Part shown: one piece after another, positions 8,766 through 21,853 of the stretch
How the letters are laid out: every line of letters begins with the position of its first letter
How positions within the stretch are numbered: position 1 is the first letter of the stretch
From: Salinicola endophyticus
GTDB lineage: Bacteria; Pseudomonadota; Gammaproteobacteria; Pseudomonadales; Halomonadaceae
DNA length: 64,000 nucleotides
Reading direction: 5' to 3'
Assembly: GCF_003206575.1 (NCBI RefSeq)
Contig: NZ_PZJO01000005.1
Span: forward strand, 33,476 to 97,475
The notes under the pieces: generated by a model
Database searches by the model: none
The model's input: only the letters and a program-made list of their open reading frames with translations
Told to the model about the DNA's origin: nothing
Position numbers and translations under genes: made by a program

Positions 8766-11581
8766 CAGTGTCGCTCCTGATCGGAGGGCGTGCCACCGCC
8801 CGGGGTGAAGCGGCGCAGGCGGCTGGCGTTGGCGACCACCGTGACCGAGGAGGCCGACATCGCCAGCGCCGCGAGCATCGGCGACAGCAGCATCCCGGTG
8901 AGCGGATAGAGCACGCCGGCGGCAATGGGGATGCCGAGGGTGTTATAGCCGAACGCCCCCCACAGATTCTGCTTGATGTTGGTGAGCGTGGCGCGGCTGA
9001 TGGCGATGGCATCGGCCACTCCGTGCAGCGAGTCGCGCATCAGCGTGATGCCGGCACTCTCGATGGCGACGTCGGTGCCCTGGCCGATGGCGAAGCCGAC
9101 ATCTGCCTGGGCCAGCGCCGGGGCGTCGTTGATGCCGTCGCCGACCATACCCACACGTTCGCCACGCTGCTGCAGCGCCGCCACCGCCGCCTGCTTGTCT
9201 CCCGGCAGCAGCTCGGCGTGGACTTCGTCGATCCCCGCTTCGCGGGCGATGGCGCTGGCGGCGGCGGTATTGTCGCCGCTCAGCATCACCACCTTAAGCC
9301 CCGCCTGGCGCAGCCGTGTCACCGCGGCGCGGCTATCCTCGCGCAGGGCGTCGCGGACTGCGAAGAGCGCCGCCAGCTGGCCGTCCAGGGCGAGATAGAC
9401 CACGCTCGCAGCCTGCTGCTGCCAGCTCTCGGCGGTCTCCGCCGCCGCTTCGATATCAATGGCGTGGTCGTGCATCAGCGCGGCGTTGCCGAGCAGTGCC
9501 TGACCGCTGCCCGCCAGGTTGGCGACCAGGCCGCGCCCGGTGAGGCTTTCGAAGGCACTGACCGCCGGCGTCTCGCGCGCGTCGCCCAGATGCGCCAGCA
9601 GGGCGCTTGCCAGCGGATGCTCCGAACCGCGCTCGAGCGCGACCACGGCCGCCTGGGCGCGCGCCTCCGTCTGCCAGTAGTGGCTGGCGGTCACCCGCGG
9701 GCGCCCTTCGGTGAGGGTTCCGGTCTTGTCGACCACCAGCATGCTCAGGCGGCTGGCGGTCTGCAGCGCCTCGCCGTCGCGGATCAACACGCCGTGCTCG
9801 GCGGCCTTGCTGATGCCGAGCATGGTCGAGATCGGGGTCGCCAGTCCCAGCGCACAGGGGCAGGCGATGATCAGTACCGTGGTCGCGGCCACCAGCATGT
9901 GCACCAGCTGCGGCGCTGGCCCGAGGTTGAGCCAGGCGAGTGCGGTGAGCACCGCGATGATCATCACGCTGGGCACGAAGATGCCGGCGACACGGTCGGC
10001 CAGGGCACCGATCGGTGGGCGTGACTCCTGCGCCTGGGCGACCTGATCGACGATACGTCCGAGGCGGGTGTCGTCACCCACCTGGGTGGCGCGATAGACC
10101 AGGCTGCCGCGGCCGTTGACCGTCCCGGCGCTGACGCTGTCGCCGGGGCCCTTGCGCACCGCGTCGGGCTCGCCGGTCAGCATCGATTCGTCGATATGGC
10201 TCTCGCCGCTCTCGACCTCGCCATCCACCGGCAGGCGCTCGCCGGGACGCACCCGGATGCGCTCGCCCACCTGCACACGCTCGATCGCGACTTCGCGCTC
10301 CTGGCCCTGACGAATCACCCGCGCGGTGCGGCTCTGCAGATCGAGCAGCCGCGACAGCGCCTGGCTGCTGCGCCCCTTGGCACGCAGCTCCAGCGCCTGG
10401 CCGATGCCGATCAGACCCACGATCATCAGCGAGGCCTCGAAATAGAGATGGCGCGAGGCCGGCGGGATCAGACCGGGAAACAGCACCACCGTCATCGAGT
10501 AGAGCCAGGCTGCGGCGGTGCCGAGGGCGATCAACGTATCCATGTTGGCCTGGTGGTGGCGAAAGGCCTTCCAGGCACCCTCGAAGAAGCGCCGCCCGGC
10601 GCTGGCGAGCACGCCCAGCGTCGCTAGCCCCAGGGCCATCCAGACCCAGCGCTCGGTGCCCTCGAGGCGGGGCTGGTGGACGAACATCGCCAGCATCATC
10701 GGTATCCCCAGGGCGAGGCTGACACACGCCTCGCGCAGATGGCGGCGCCACTGGCGGCGGTTGTCGCGCTGGCGCTGGGCGCTGGCCTGGCGCAGATCGG
10801 CGATCGGCGTCGCCGTGTAGCCGGCGCCGCGCACCGCAGTGATCAGCGCTTCGAGATCGGCGCTGCCGCCGACCTGCGCGGTCTCACTGGCGAAGTTGAC
10901 CTGGGCGCGGGTCACCCCAGGGGTGGCGGCGAGCGCCTTCTGTACCGCGTTGACGCAGCCGGCGCAGGTCATGCCACCGATCGCCAGCCGTTGCGGGGCG
11001 GGCTGGGCAGTCTGAGTGCCGGTCGCCGTATCGGGCTGCGCGGTCACCGCGGTTGCGTCTTGCGCTGCCGCTTTCTCATCTTGCGCTGCCGCTTTCTCAT
11101 CTTGCGCTGTCGCTTTCTCGTCTTGCGCTGTCGCTTGGCCCTGGGCCGGCGCGGTGGAGGGCGCCGGCGCATAGCCGGCCTCCGTCAGCAGCGCTGCGAC
11201 GCGCTCGGCGGGCAGGGCAGAGACCACGCGCAGCCGCTGCTGGTCCGGTTCTCCGCTGACTTCGGCGGCGGCATCCGCCTGCTGGATCGCCGCGCGCATG
11301 CGCTTGACGCAGCCCTGGCAGTGCATCGCCGGCACCTGCAGGGTGAGCGCCGTATCGCTCGCTGCTTCGCGGGTCTCGTCGAGCGGTGAGGCTGGATAGC
11401 CGGCGCTGTCGAGCAGTTGGCGCAGGTGTGCTTCGTCGAGTTGGGTGGTGACGGTCAGCTCGCGCTGCGCCGGGTCGGCGTCGAGGGTGGCGTCACCGTC
11501 GACGGCGCCGACTGCCGCGCGCAGCCGCTTGACGCAGCCCTGGCAGTGCATGGCATCGACGCGATAACGATAGCGGTTCAA
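8765..11581 (-). CDS. copA: Cu+-exporting P1B-type ATPase CopA
   Basis: Inner-membrane ATPase expelling monovalent copper (or silver). The 938 residues are longer than usual because of three N-terminal HMA domains: two with the variant metal motif AMHCQGC (near residues 8-14 and 83-89) and a third with GGMTCAGC. A Gln/Asp/Glu/Lys-rich tandem-repeat linker separates the second and third. Core motifs: MLTGEPDAV actuator, CPCALG in the membrane, DKTGTLTEG phosphorylation site, [17 protein letters not shown], and the Cu+-type transmembrane signatures GYNTLG and MSASS. The start is TTG 11581, overlapping the regulator stop codon (TTGA) with GGGGAGG upstream. The frame remains open further upstream inside the regulator gene, but that translation is spurious. 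Confidence 0.95.
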   Translation of the reverse strand: MNRYRYRVDAMHCQGCVKRLRAAVGAVDGDATLDADPAQRELTVTTQLDEAHLRQLLDSAGYPASPLDETREAASDTALTLQVPAMHCQGCVKRMRAAIQQADAAAEVSGEPDQQRLRVVSALPAERVAALLTEAGYAPAPSTAPAQGQATAQDEKATAQDEKAAAQDEKAAAQDATAVTAQPDTATGTQTAQPAPQRLAIGGMTCAGCVNAVQKALAATPGVTRAQVNFASETAQVGGSADLEALITAVRGAGYTATPIADLRQASAQRQRDNRRQWRRHLREACVSLALGIPMMLAMFVHQPRLEGTERWVWMALGLATLGVLASAGRRFFEGAWKAFRHHQANMDTLIALGTAAAWLYSMTVVLFPGLIPPASRHLYFEASLMIVGLIGIGQALELRAKGRSSQALSRLLDLQSRTARVIRQGQEREVAIERVQVGERIRVRPGERLPVDGEVESGESHIDESMLTGEPDAVRKGPGDSVSAGTVNGRGSLVYRATQVGDDTRLGRIVDQVAQAQESRPPIGALADRVAGIFVPSVMIIAVLTALAWLNLGPAPQLVHMLVAATTVLIIACPCALGLATPISTMLGISKAAEHGVLIRDGEALQTASRLSMLVVDKTGTLTEGRPRVTASHYWQTEARAQAAVVALERGSEHPLASALLAHLGDARETPAVSAFESLTGRGLVANLAGSGQALLGNAALMHDHAIDIEAAAETAESWQQQAASVVYLALDGQLAALFAVRDALREDSRAAVTRLRQAGLKVVMLSGDNTAAASAIAREAGIDEVHAELLPGDKQAAVAALQQRGERVGMVGDGINDAPALAQADVGFAIGQGTDVAIESAGITLMRDSLHGVADAIAISRATLTNIKQNLWGAFGYNTLGIPIAAGVLYPLTGMLLSPMLAALAMSASSVTVVANASRLRRFTPGGGTPSDQERH
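11058..11136 (-). repeat. 21-bp tandem repeat inside copA
   Basis: Four consecutive 21-base units (11058-11078, 11079-11099, 11100-11120, and 11121-11136 partial) with only a few substitutions. On the minus strand they encode a seven-residue repeat of the type Thr/Ala-Ala-Gln-Asp-Glu-Lys-Ala in the linker between the second and third metal-binding domains of CopA. Being in-frame, copy-number changes would only lengthen or shorten the linker. Confidence 0.9.
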
Positions 11582-12021
11582 ACGGACCTCCCCGGCGCGG
11601 CCTGGCAGTCGTGGGCGCCGTCGGACGTGTGTTCGATCAGGCGACAGATGCTGTGCCCGTCGGGGGCACCGTCGGGCATCTGCGACCAATCCTCGAGGGC
11701 GTGCTCCATGCGCTCGGCCAGCGCCTGCAGCTCGCGGATCTGGGCATGGATACGCGGCAGCCGCGCGGCGAGCAGATCGCGCACCAGCGGGCATGGCGAA
11801 TCGCCCTGGTCGGCCTGGTCGAGAATCTCGGCGATCTCCTTGAGGCTGAAACCCAGGGTGCGCGCGCGCTGGATGAATCGCAGCCGGCCCAGGTCGCGCT
11901 GGTCGTAGAGCTGATAGCCGTTGTCCGGATCACGCTGCGGCGTCAGCAGGCCCTGGCGGGTGTAGTGACGCACGGTCTCGGCGGTGACCCCGGCGCTTCG
12001 CGCCAGTTCGGTGACTTTCAT
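11578..12021 (-). CDS. MerR-family heavy-metal-responsive transcriptional regulator
   Basis: Regulator of 147 residues that twists an over-spaced promoter when metal binds. N-terminal winged helix-turn-helix ([19 protein letters not shown], with QGLLTP and NGYQLYD), then a long dimerisation helix ([18 protein letters not shown]) and a C-terminal metal loop. Cysteines are at 77 (DSPCPLV), 126 (HSICRLIE) and 139. Position 77 aligns with Ser77 of CueR, where divalent-metal sensors (ZntR, CadR, PbrR) have Cys, so the metal is not obvious even though copA follows. Its stop overlaps the copA start. Autoregulation through the upstream operator is likely. Copper, silver or a divalent metal are all possible ligands. 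Confidence 0.88.
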   Translation of the reverse strand: MKVTELARSAGVTAETVRHYTRQGLLTPQRDPDNGYQLYDQRDLGRLRFIQRARTLGFSLKEIAEILDQADQGDSPCPLVRDLLAARLPRIHAQIRELQALAERMEHALEDWSQMPDGAPDGHSICRLIEHTSDGAHDCQAAPGRSV

Positions 12022-12050
12022 CGTGGGCTCCTCGCTCGCTTTTCGACAGC

Positions 12051-12082
12051 AGTGTAAAACCTAGGTCTTACACATGGGTCAA
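12051..12082 (-). promoter_or_regulatory. MerR-type promoter and operator of the metal-efflux operon
   Basis: On the minus strand TTGACC (-35; 12077-12082) and TACACT (-10; 12051-12056) are separated by 20 bases, longer than the standard 17 and typical of MerR-activated promoters (19-20). Between and overlapping them lies a 22-base near-perfect dyad at 12052-12073 centred on ACCTAGGT with GTGTAA/TTACAC outer arms. It lies about 30 bases upstream of the regulator start codon. Confidence 0.85.
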
Positions 12083-12354
12083 GGCGAGCCTCTATCACTC
12101 CTGGTCGGTGCCGGCAAGGCGGGGAGGGCGCCGCCAGGGGCCAAGGAGGACGAAAGCGACATAGCGATTCGTATTACGACTAAAGAGAAGTCAAAAATGC
12201 GATTAAAACGACCGTTTGCGCATTGACGCTGATGCGGCGCTGAGTGACAAAGGGATGGGAAAAATAGTGCTGAGGGAGTGCGAAAACCGCGCCTTCGGCG
12301 ATGATCGCCAGACGCGCAAGCGCAAGGGCGACCACTGGGAGAGGGGAACAAGCC
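12083..12354 (+). other. Intergenic region upstream of the FadL-like gene
   Basis: Together with the regulator promoter this makes a gene-free stretch of about 330 bases between divergent genes. It contains an A/T-richer block near 12160-12270 (unlike its GC-rich surroundings) that presumably holds the promoter of the outer-membrane protein gene. No clear -35/-10 pair or operator could be assigned. Confidence 0.4.
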
Positions 12355-13650
12355 ATGTCTTTTCGCTATAACCGTTTGTCGCTGGCCATCGCGCTGGTGA
12401 GTGCCGCCGCCTCCAGTCAGGCCATGGCCGGCGCCTTTCAGCTTCAGGAACAGAGTGTCAGCGGCCAGGGCACCTCCTGGGCCGGACGCTCCTCCAACGT
12501 TCAGGACGGCTCCATCGTCTTCGGCAACCCGGCGGGCATGTCGTTCCTCGACCGCGCTCAGGTCACCGCGGGTACCCACTACATCGATGCCAGCTCGGAC
12601 ATCAGCAATGACAGCGGCACCCAGCCGACACTTGCAGGCGTGGTCGGCACCCAGGGCAGCACCGACGGCGACATGATTCCGCACAAGGCGGTGCCATTCG
12701 GTTATTACGTACAACCGATCAACGACCGCTGGAGCTTCGGTCTCGGCGTCTATGCGCCGTTCGGCCTGGTCACCGACTACGGCGACGACTTCAAGGGACG
12801 CTACTTCGGTAACTACAGCGATCTGGAAGTCATCACCGCCCAGCCCACGCTGTCGTATCGCTTCAACGACAAGTTCGCCATCGGCTTCGGGGTGACTTAC
12901 AACCACATCAAGGGCGAGCTGGAGAGCAAGACCCCCAACCCGCTCAACCCAGCCGCCTCCAGTGACGGCACCGTCAACGTCAAGGGTAACGACGATGCCT
13001 GGGGCTATAACATCGGTCTGATCTACCGCCCGGTGGAGTCCACCACCCTGGGCCTGACTTACCGCTCCAAGGTCGACTACCACCTCACCGGCGATGTCGA
13101 TGCCTCCAACGTCTTCGGCGGGGTCGGCCCGGGGGGCGCGGTCTTCCTCAACAGCTCCGGCGATGCCTCACTCGACATCACCCTGCCCGAGACCATCGAC
13201 TTCTCGGTCACCCACCAGATCGACGACCGCTGGACGGTGATGGCCGGGGCGACCTATATCCGCTGGAGTCGCTTCGATCAGCTGGTGGTCGACAACAGCC
13301 AGGGGCTGGATATCAACGAGCAGCAGGACTATCGCGACACCTGGCAGTACGCCGCCGGTCTCTCCTACAAGGTCAATCCGGCCTGGACCCTGCGCGGTGG
13401 TATCGCCTATGACCAGTCACCGGTCAAGGATGCCCATCGCACCCCGCGCGTGCCCACGGCGGACCGTAACCTGGTCTCGATCGGTGCCGGCTGGACACCC
13501 ATTCCCGACCTGACCATCGATGCCGCCTACAGCTACATCTGGGAACATCGTGCCGACGTCGACCAGCAGAAAGCCAACGGCACCTCCTACCAGGCCGAGT
13601 ACGACAACTCGCTCAACCTGTTCGGGGTGCAGGCGACCTACCGTTTCTAA
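12355..13650 (+). CDS. FadL/OmpP1-family outer membrane transport protein
   Basis: Outer-membrane beta-barrel for hydrophobic compounds such as long-chain fatty acids or aromatics. The precursor has 431 residues. The signal peptide is about residues 1-25, ending SSQAMA. The mature N-terminus GAFQLQEQSVSGQGTSWAG and the NPAGMSFL hatch motif are diagnostic of the FadL family. Alternating amphipathic strands follow, ending in a C-terminal Phe (VQATYRF), as expected for BAM-assembled barrels. ATG 12355 follows GAGAGGGG. The gene stands alone, followed by hairpins. The substrate cannot be read from the sequence; FadL proper, a toluene porin or another member are all possible. Confidence 0.88.
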   Translation: MSFRYNRLSLAIALVSAAASSQAMAGAFQLQEQSVSGQGTSWAGRSSNVQDGSIVFGNPAGMSFLDRAQVTAGTHYIDASSDISNDSGTQPTLAGVVGTQGSTDGDMIPHKAVPFGYYVQPINDRWSFGLGVYAPFGLVTDYGDDFKGRYFGNYSDLEVITAQPTLSYRFNDKFAIGFGVTYNHIKGELESKTPNPLNPAASSDGTVNVKGNDDAWGYNIGLIYRPVESTTLGLTYRSKVDYHLTGDVDASNVFGGVGPGGAVFLNSSGDASLDITLPETIDFSVTHQIDDRWTVMAGATYIRWSRFDQLVVDNSQGLDINEQQDYRDTWQYAAGLSYKVNPAWTLRGGIAYDQSPVKDAHRTPRVPTADRNLVSIGAGWTPIPDLTIDAAYSYIWEHRADVDQQKANGTSYQAEYDNSLNLFGVQATYRF

Positions 13651-13670
13651 TCCCGAACTCAGGCCCGAGA

Positions 13671-13703
13671 ACCCGTCTCGCAACCCCCGGTGGCGAGACG
13701 GGT
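13671..13703 (+). repeat. Inverted repeat downstream of the FadL-like gene
   Basis: Arms ACCCGTCTCGC (13671-13681) and GCGAGACGGGT (13693-13703) are perfect complements with an 11-base loop. There is no T-run on either side, so it is not a textbook terminator but could protect the mRNA 3' end. Confidence 0.6.
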
Positions 13704-13720
13704 ATCTCAACCGCCAACCT

Positions 13721-13778
13721 TTCGAGCTGATTCTGTCGATCTGATCCTTTCGCGCTGATTCTTTGGAGCTGATTCTTT
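13721..13778 (+). repeat. Short imperfect tandem repeat
   Basis: Four degenerate 14-15-base units built around CGAGCTGATTCTTT (13721-13735, 13736-13750, 13751-13764, 13765-13778), in a non-coding spacer between two hairpins. It looks like slippage-generated sequence; no function is visible. Confidence 0.6.
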
Positions 13779-13789
13779 CGAGCTATGCC

Positions 13790-13821
13790 GACGCGCCGCC
13801 ATCTGCGGCGCGTCTTCGTTT
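13790..13821 (+). terminator. Rho-independent-like terminator
   Basis: A 10-bp perfect stem (GACGCGCCGC at 13790-13799 with GCGGCGCGTC at 13805-13814, loop CATCT) is followed by TTCGTTT on the plus strand. It is placed to end transcription of the FadL-like gene before the converging sensor-kinase gene. Confidence 0.6.
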
Positions 13822-13836
13822 CAGCGTGCCGTTGGC

Positions 13837-17802
<3,966 letters not shown>

Positions 17803-18252
17803 GTGTTTCCCCGCTTGCGCCGGGCGCCTCCGCGCCCGTGTGATTCCCTTTGGGTCGCCCCCCGCTATGATCGCCTGCCACGGCGCGCCTCGCCAGCGCC
17901 CTGGCGCCGTGCAGGGCGTCTAGTGTGACAGACGCGGGCGATGCCCGCGCCTCGGACGCTCATGCTTTGGCCTGATAGACCAAGGTTCAATGTCTGAACG
18001 AATTCTCTACATGACTGTTATTAATAAAGAAAACGTTAATGCGTCGAGCCGCCCGTCACCCCTCGACTAAAGTCAGCCTGCCCCCGCAAGCCCCCTCTGA
18101 CATAGGCTGCACTCGTGTCGCCGAACCCGACAAGCCGTTGATTTTCGAGCGCTCAGCAGCGCGCCCGGCGATCGGCACGCAAATCGGGCAGGACGCACCC
18201 GTGTGCGCCCAGTGGGCGGGGGGCGCTTTCGAGCAGCGAGAGGGGGAGTCTC
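17803..18252. other. Divergent regulatory region between crbS and the symporter operon
   Basis: 450 bases with no gene. It holds a short GC hairpin at 17933-17949 (CGCGGGC/GCCCGCG) and an A/T-rich block at about 17985-18040 with TTATTAATAAAG-like sequence, unlike the GC-rich surroundings. That block is the best place for the divergent promoters and activator sites. Near 17968-17990 there are short inverted sequences around TTGG/CCAA. No box could be assigned to a named regulator. Confidence 0.4.
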
Positions 18253-18510
18253 ATGAAGGGAAAGAGCCGACAGGACTACTGGAAGGCCAACATACGCTTG
18301 ATCGCCACGCTGTTGGTGATCTGGTTCATCGTCTCCTATGGCTTCGGCGTGCTGCTGGTCGAGCCGCTCAATACGATTCACGTCTTTGGCTTCAAGCTCG
18401 GCTTCTGGTTCGCCCAGCAGGGCGCGATCTACGCCTTCCTGGTGCTGATCGTGGTCTACGCCTGGAAGATGAACCGGCTCGACCGGGAGTTCGACGTCGA
18501 AGAGCAGTAA
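18253..18510 (+). CDS. DUF4212 protein, small subunit of sodium/substrate symporter
   Basis: Membrane protein of 85 residues with two transmembrane segments (about 15-33, LIATLLVIWFIVSYGFGVLL, and 57-72, AIYAFLVLIVVYAWKM) and charged ends. It belongs to the small-subunit family (DUF4212) always found directly upstream of VC_2705-type symporters, as here. Pairing with the next gene suggests a two-component carrier for acetate or another short carboxylate. The N-terminal Tyr-Trp-Lys (QDYWKANIRL) is typical of the family. ATG 18253 follows a GAGAGGGGGAG stretch. Confidence 0.9.
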   Translation: MKGKSRQDYWKANIRLIATLLVIWFIVSYGFGVLLVEPLNTIHVFGFKLGFWFAQQGAIYAFLVLIVVYAWKMNRLDREFDVEEQ

Positions 18511-18558
18511 TTGGACATCTATCGCAACCAACAAGAACCAACACACAGGACAGGCCTG

Positions 18559-20343
18559 ATGGATATTCAATTACTGACCTATCTCTTCGTGGGGGGCTCT
18601 TTCGTCCTCTACATCGGCATCGCGATCGCCTCGCGGGTCGGCTCCACCAAGGAGTTCTACGTCGCCGGCGGCGGCGTCTCGCCGATCGCCAACGGTGCGG
18701 CCACCGCGGCCGACTGGATGTCGGCGGCGTCGTTCATCTCGATGGCGGGGATCATCGCCTACTCGGGCTATGACGCCTCGGTCTACCTGATGGGTTGGAC
18801 CGGCGGCTACGTGCTGCTGGCGATGCTGCTCGCGCCTTATCTGCGCAAGTTCGGCAAGTTCACGGTGCCGGACTTCATCGGTGACCGTTACTACTCCAAC
18901 GTGGCGCGCACGGTGGCGGTGATCTGCGTCATCTTCGTCTCCTTCACCTACGTGGCAGGGCAGATGCGCGGTACCGGGATCGTCTTTGCCCGCTTCCTCG
19001 AGGTCGACGTCGACATCGGCGTGGCGATCGGCATGGTGATCGTGTTCTTCTACGCCGTGCTCGGCGGCATGAAGGGCATCACCTACACCCAGGTCGCGCA
19101 GTACTGCGTGCTGATCTTCGCCTTCACCGTGCCGGCGATCTTCCTCTCGGTGATGATGACTGGGCATATCCTGCCGCAGACCGGCTTCGGCGCCACGCTG
19201 CTCGACGCCGCCGGTAACGACACCGGGGTCTATCTGCTGACCCGGCTCGACCAGCTGGTGACCGAACTCGGCTTCAGCGCCTACACCTCGGGCACCAAGT
19301 CGACCATCGATGTCTTCTTCATCACCGCGGCGCTGATGTGCGGCACCGCCGGGCTGCCCCACGTGATCGTGCGCTTCTTCACCGTACCGCGGGTGCGCGA
19401 TGCGCGGGTCAGTGCCGGCTGGGCCCTGTTCTTCATCGCCATCCTCTACACCAGCGCGCCGGCGGTGGGCGCCTTCGCCCGGGTCAACCTGATCGAGACG
19501 GTCGACAACACCGCCTACGAGTCGCTGCCGCAGTGGTTCCACAATTGGGAGAACTCGGGGCTGATCGCGTGGAACGACAAGAACGCTGACGGCGAGGTAC
19601 AGATGTCCGCCGGCGATCCGTTCCAGGGGGCCCCGGTCTATACCGGCGAGCGTGGCATCCACGGCGAGCGGCTGTTGAGCAACGCCCCCACCGACAATCC
19701 CGGTGAGGTCTATATCGACCGCGACATCATCGTGCTGGCCAACCCCGAGATCGGCAATCTGCCCGCCTGGGTGGTGGCCTTGGTCGCTGCCGGGGGCGTG
19801 GCGGCGGCGTTGTCGACCGCGGCCGGGCTGCTGCTGGTGATCTCGTCGGCGATCTCCCACGACCTGCTCAAGAAGCAGCTCAAGCCGGACATCTCCGAGA
19901 AGGGTGAGCTGCTGGCCGCGCGCCTCGCCGCGGCGGTGGCGATCGTGATCGCCGGCTATTTCGGCATCAACCCGCCGGGATTCGTGGCCCAGGTGGTGGC
20001 GTTCGCCTTCGGGCTGGCGGCGTCGAGCTTCTTCCCGGTGATCCTGATGGGCATCTTCTACAAGCGCATGAACAAGGAGGGGGCGATCGCCGGGATGCTG
20101 GTGGGGCTGGTCTTCACCTTCAGCTACATCGTCTACTTCAAGTTCGTAGCGCCGGAAATGAACAGCCCCGAGCATTGGTGGTTCGGCATCTCGCCGGAAG
20201 GGATCGGCACCCTGGGCATGATCTTCAACTTCGTGGTGTCGCTGGTGGTGTGCCGCTTCACCGCGCCGCCGCCGGCGGAGATCCAGCAGATCGTCGAGGA
20301 GATCCGTGTGCCGCGCGGTGCCGGCGCCGCGGTCGACCACTGA
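18559..20343 (+). CDS. Sodium:solute (acetate-type) symporter, VC_2705 family
   Basis: Inner-membrane carrier of the SSS/SLC5 family, 594 residues, with about 13-14 transmembrane helices. Family motifs are GGSFVLYIGIAI at the start, FYVAGGGVSPIANGAATAAD in the first loop, GLPHVIVRFFTVP, and AAALSTAAGLLLVISSAISH. An unusual hydrophilic loop of ~100 residues (about 325-410) lies between helices. ActP and MctP relatives carry acetate or other monocarboxylates with Na+. ATG 18559 is used, with AGGA 8-12 bases upstream; an in-frame TTG directly after the DUF4212 stop is a weaker choice. Regulation by the divergent CrbS system is plausible. Confidence 0.9.
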   Translation: MDIQLLTYLFVGGSFVLYIGIAIASRVGSTKEFYVAGGGVSPIANGAATAADWMSAASFISMAGIIAYSGYDASVYLMGWTGGYVLLAMLLAPYLRKFGKFTVPDFIGDRYYSNVARTVAVICVIFVSFTYVAGQMRGTGIVFARFLEVDVDIGVAIGMVIVFFYAVLGGMKGITYTQVAQYCVLIFAFTVPAIFLSVMMTGHILPQTGFGATLLDAAGNDTGVYLLTRLDQLVTELGFSAYTSGTKSTIDVFFITAALMCGTAGLPHVIVRFFTVPRVRDARVSAGWALFFIAILYTSAPAVGAFARVNLIETVDNTAYESLPQWFHNWENSGLIAWNDKNADGEVQMSAGDPFQGAPVYTGERGIHGERLLSNAPTDNPGEVYIDRDIIVLANPEIGNLPAWVVALVAAGGVAAALSTAAGLLLVISSAISHDLLKKQLKPDISEKGELLAARLAAAVAIVIAGYFGINPPGFVAQVVAFAFGLAASSFFPVILMGIFYKRMNKEGAIAGMLVGLVFTFSYIVYFKFVAPEMNSPEHWWFGISPEGIGTLGMIFNFVVSLVVCRFTAPPPAEIQQIVEEIRVPRGAGAAVDH

Positions 20344-20360
20344 ACCGAAGTCTGACCGCA

Positions 20361-20393
20361 CACCGCCCCGGCGCACCGGGGCGGTGTCGTTGG
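20361..20393 (+). terminator. Hairpin terminator after the symporter
   Basis: A perfect 11-bp stem CACCGCCCCGG/CCGGGGCGGTG (20361-20371 with 20376-20386, loop CGCA) is followed by a short T-containing tail (TCGTTGG). It lies 18 bases after the symporter stop codon and probably ends that transcript. Confidence 0.65.
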
Positions 20394-20454
20394 TCGACGA
20401 TGCCAACAGTGACGATACCGACAATGAGTACGCCAACAACACGAGGAGGCAACG

Positions 20455-20676
20455 ATGAACTGGATGGAGAATGGCCTGTTGCTGCTCGGGCTGCTGGTCG
20501 TGGGGGTGAGCTACCTGCGCTACGTGCGGCGCACCCGCGATCTGCGCGGCGTGCTGCTGTTCTGGCAGCGACGAATGGTGCTCACGCCGACCGAGTTCAA
20601 GCTGCAGCGCGCGGGTATCGCGGTGCTGTTCGTGGGGGTGACGGTGCGCTATCTGGGCGTGATGCACGTGATCTGA
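20455..20676 (+). CDS. Small membrane protein of unknown function
   Basis: 73 residues with two hydrophobic segments, about 5-20 (ENGLLLLGLLVVGVSYLRY) and 55-72 (GIAVLFVGVTVRYLGV), joined by a basic, Trp-containing loop (RRTRDLRGVLLFWQRR). ATG 20455 follows GAGGAGGCAACG, a strong ribosome-binding site, which argues that the gene is real. It lies 110 bases after the symporter gene, beyond a terminator, so it is probably separately expressed. I do not recognise the family. Confidence 0.6.
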   Translation: MNWMENGLLLLGLLVVGVSYLRYVRRTRDLRGVLLFWQRRMVLTPTEFKLQRAGIAVLFVGVTVRYLGVMHVI

Positions 20677-20846
20677 GCGCCGTTGCCGCCACTCGCGCTG
20701 GTCGTCGGTGATCGGTACGCCAGCGCTTCGCCGCCGCCCGGGGCGGTGTTAGCATAGGCGCCCCACGAGCCCACGAATGACACCCGCGTCCAGCGGCGAC
20801 CGGCGATCCTTGCCGTGTTGCGGGCAGCGGCGCGAAAGAGCGAAGC

Positions 20847-21749
<903 letters not shown>

Positions 21750-21853
21750 GCGGCCGTTGGCGCTTCGCGCCCGATCGAGAGCCACGACCCACGATAGACG
21801 CCTACACCCGCCGGTGATCGCCGCCAGCGGGTCTGGGCGATGCCGCTGCGGGC

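Noticed and set aside
11582-11794. A 71-codon N-terminal extension of CopA lying inside the MerR gene
   Set aside because: It overlaps the regulator fully and is Arg/Pro-rich; TTG 11581 with GGGGAGG fits the coupled start.
18571-20667. A 698-codon open frame on the minus strand opposite the symporter gene
   Set aside because: Translation is rich in His, Arg, Gln and Gly with no domain pattern; it is the antisense shadow of a GC-rich gene.
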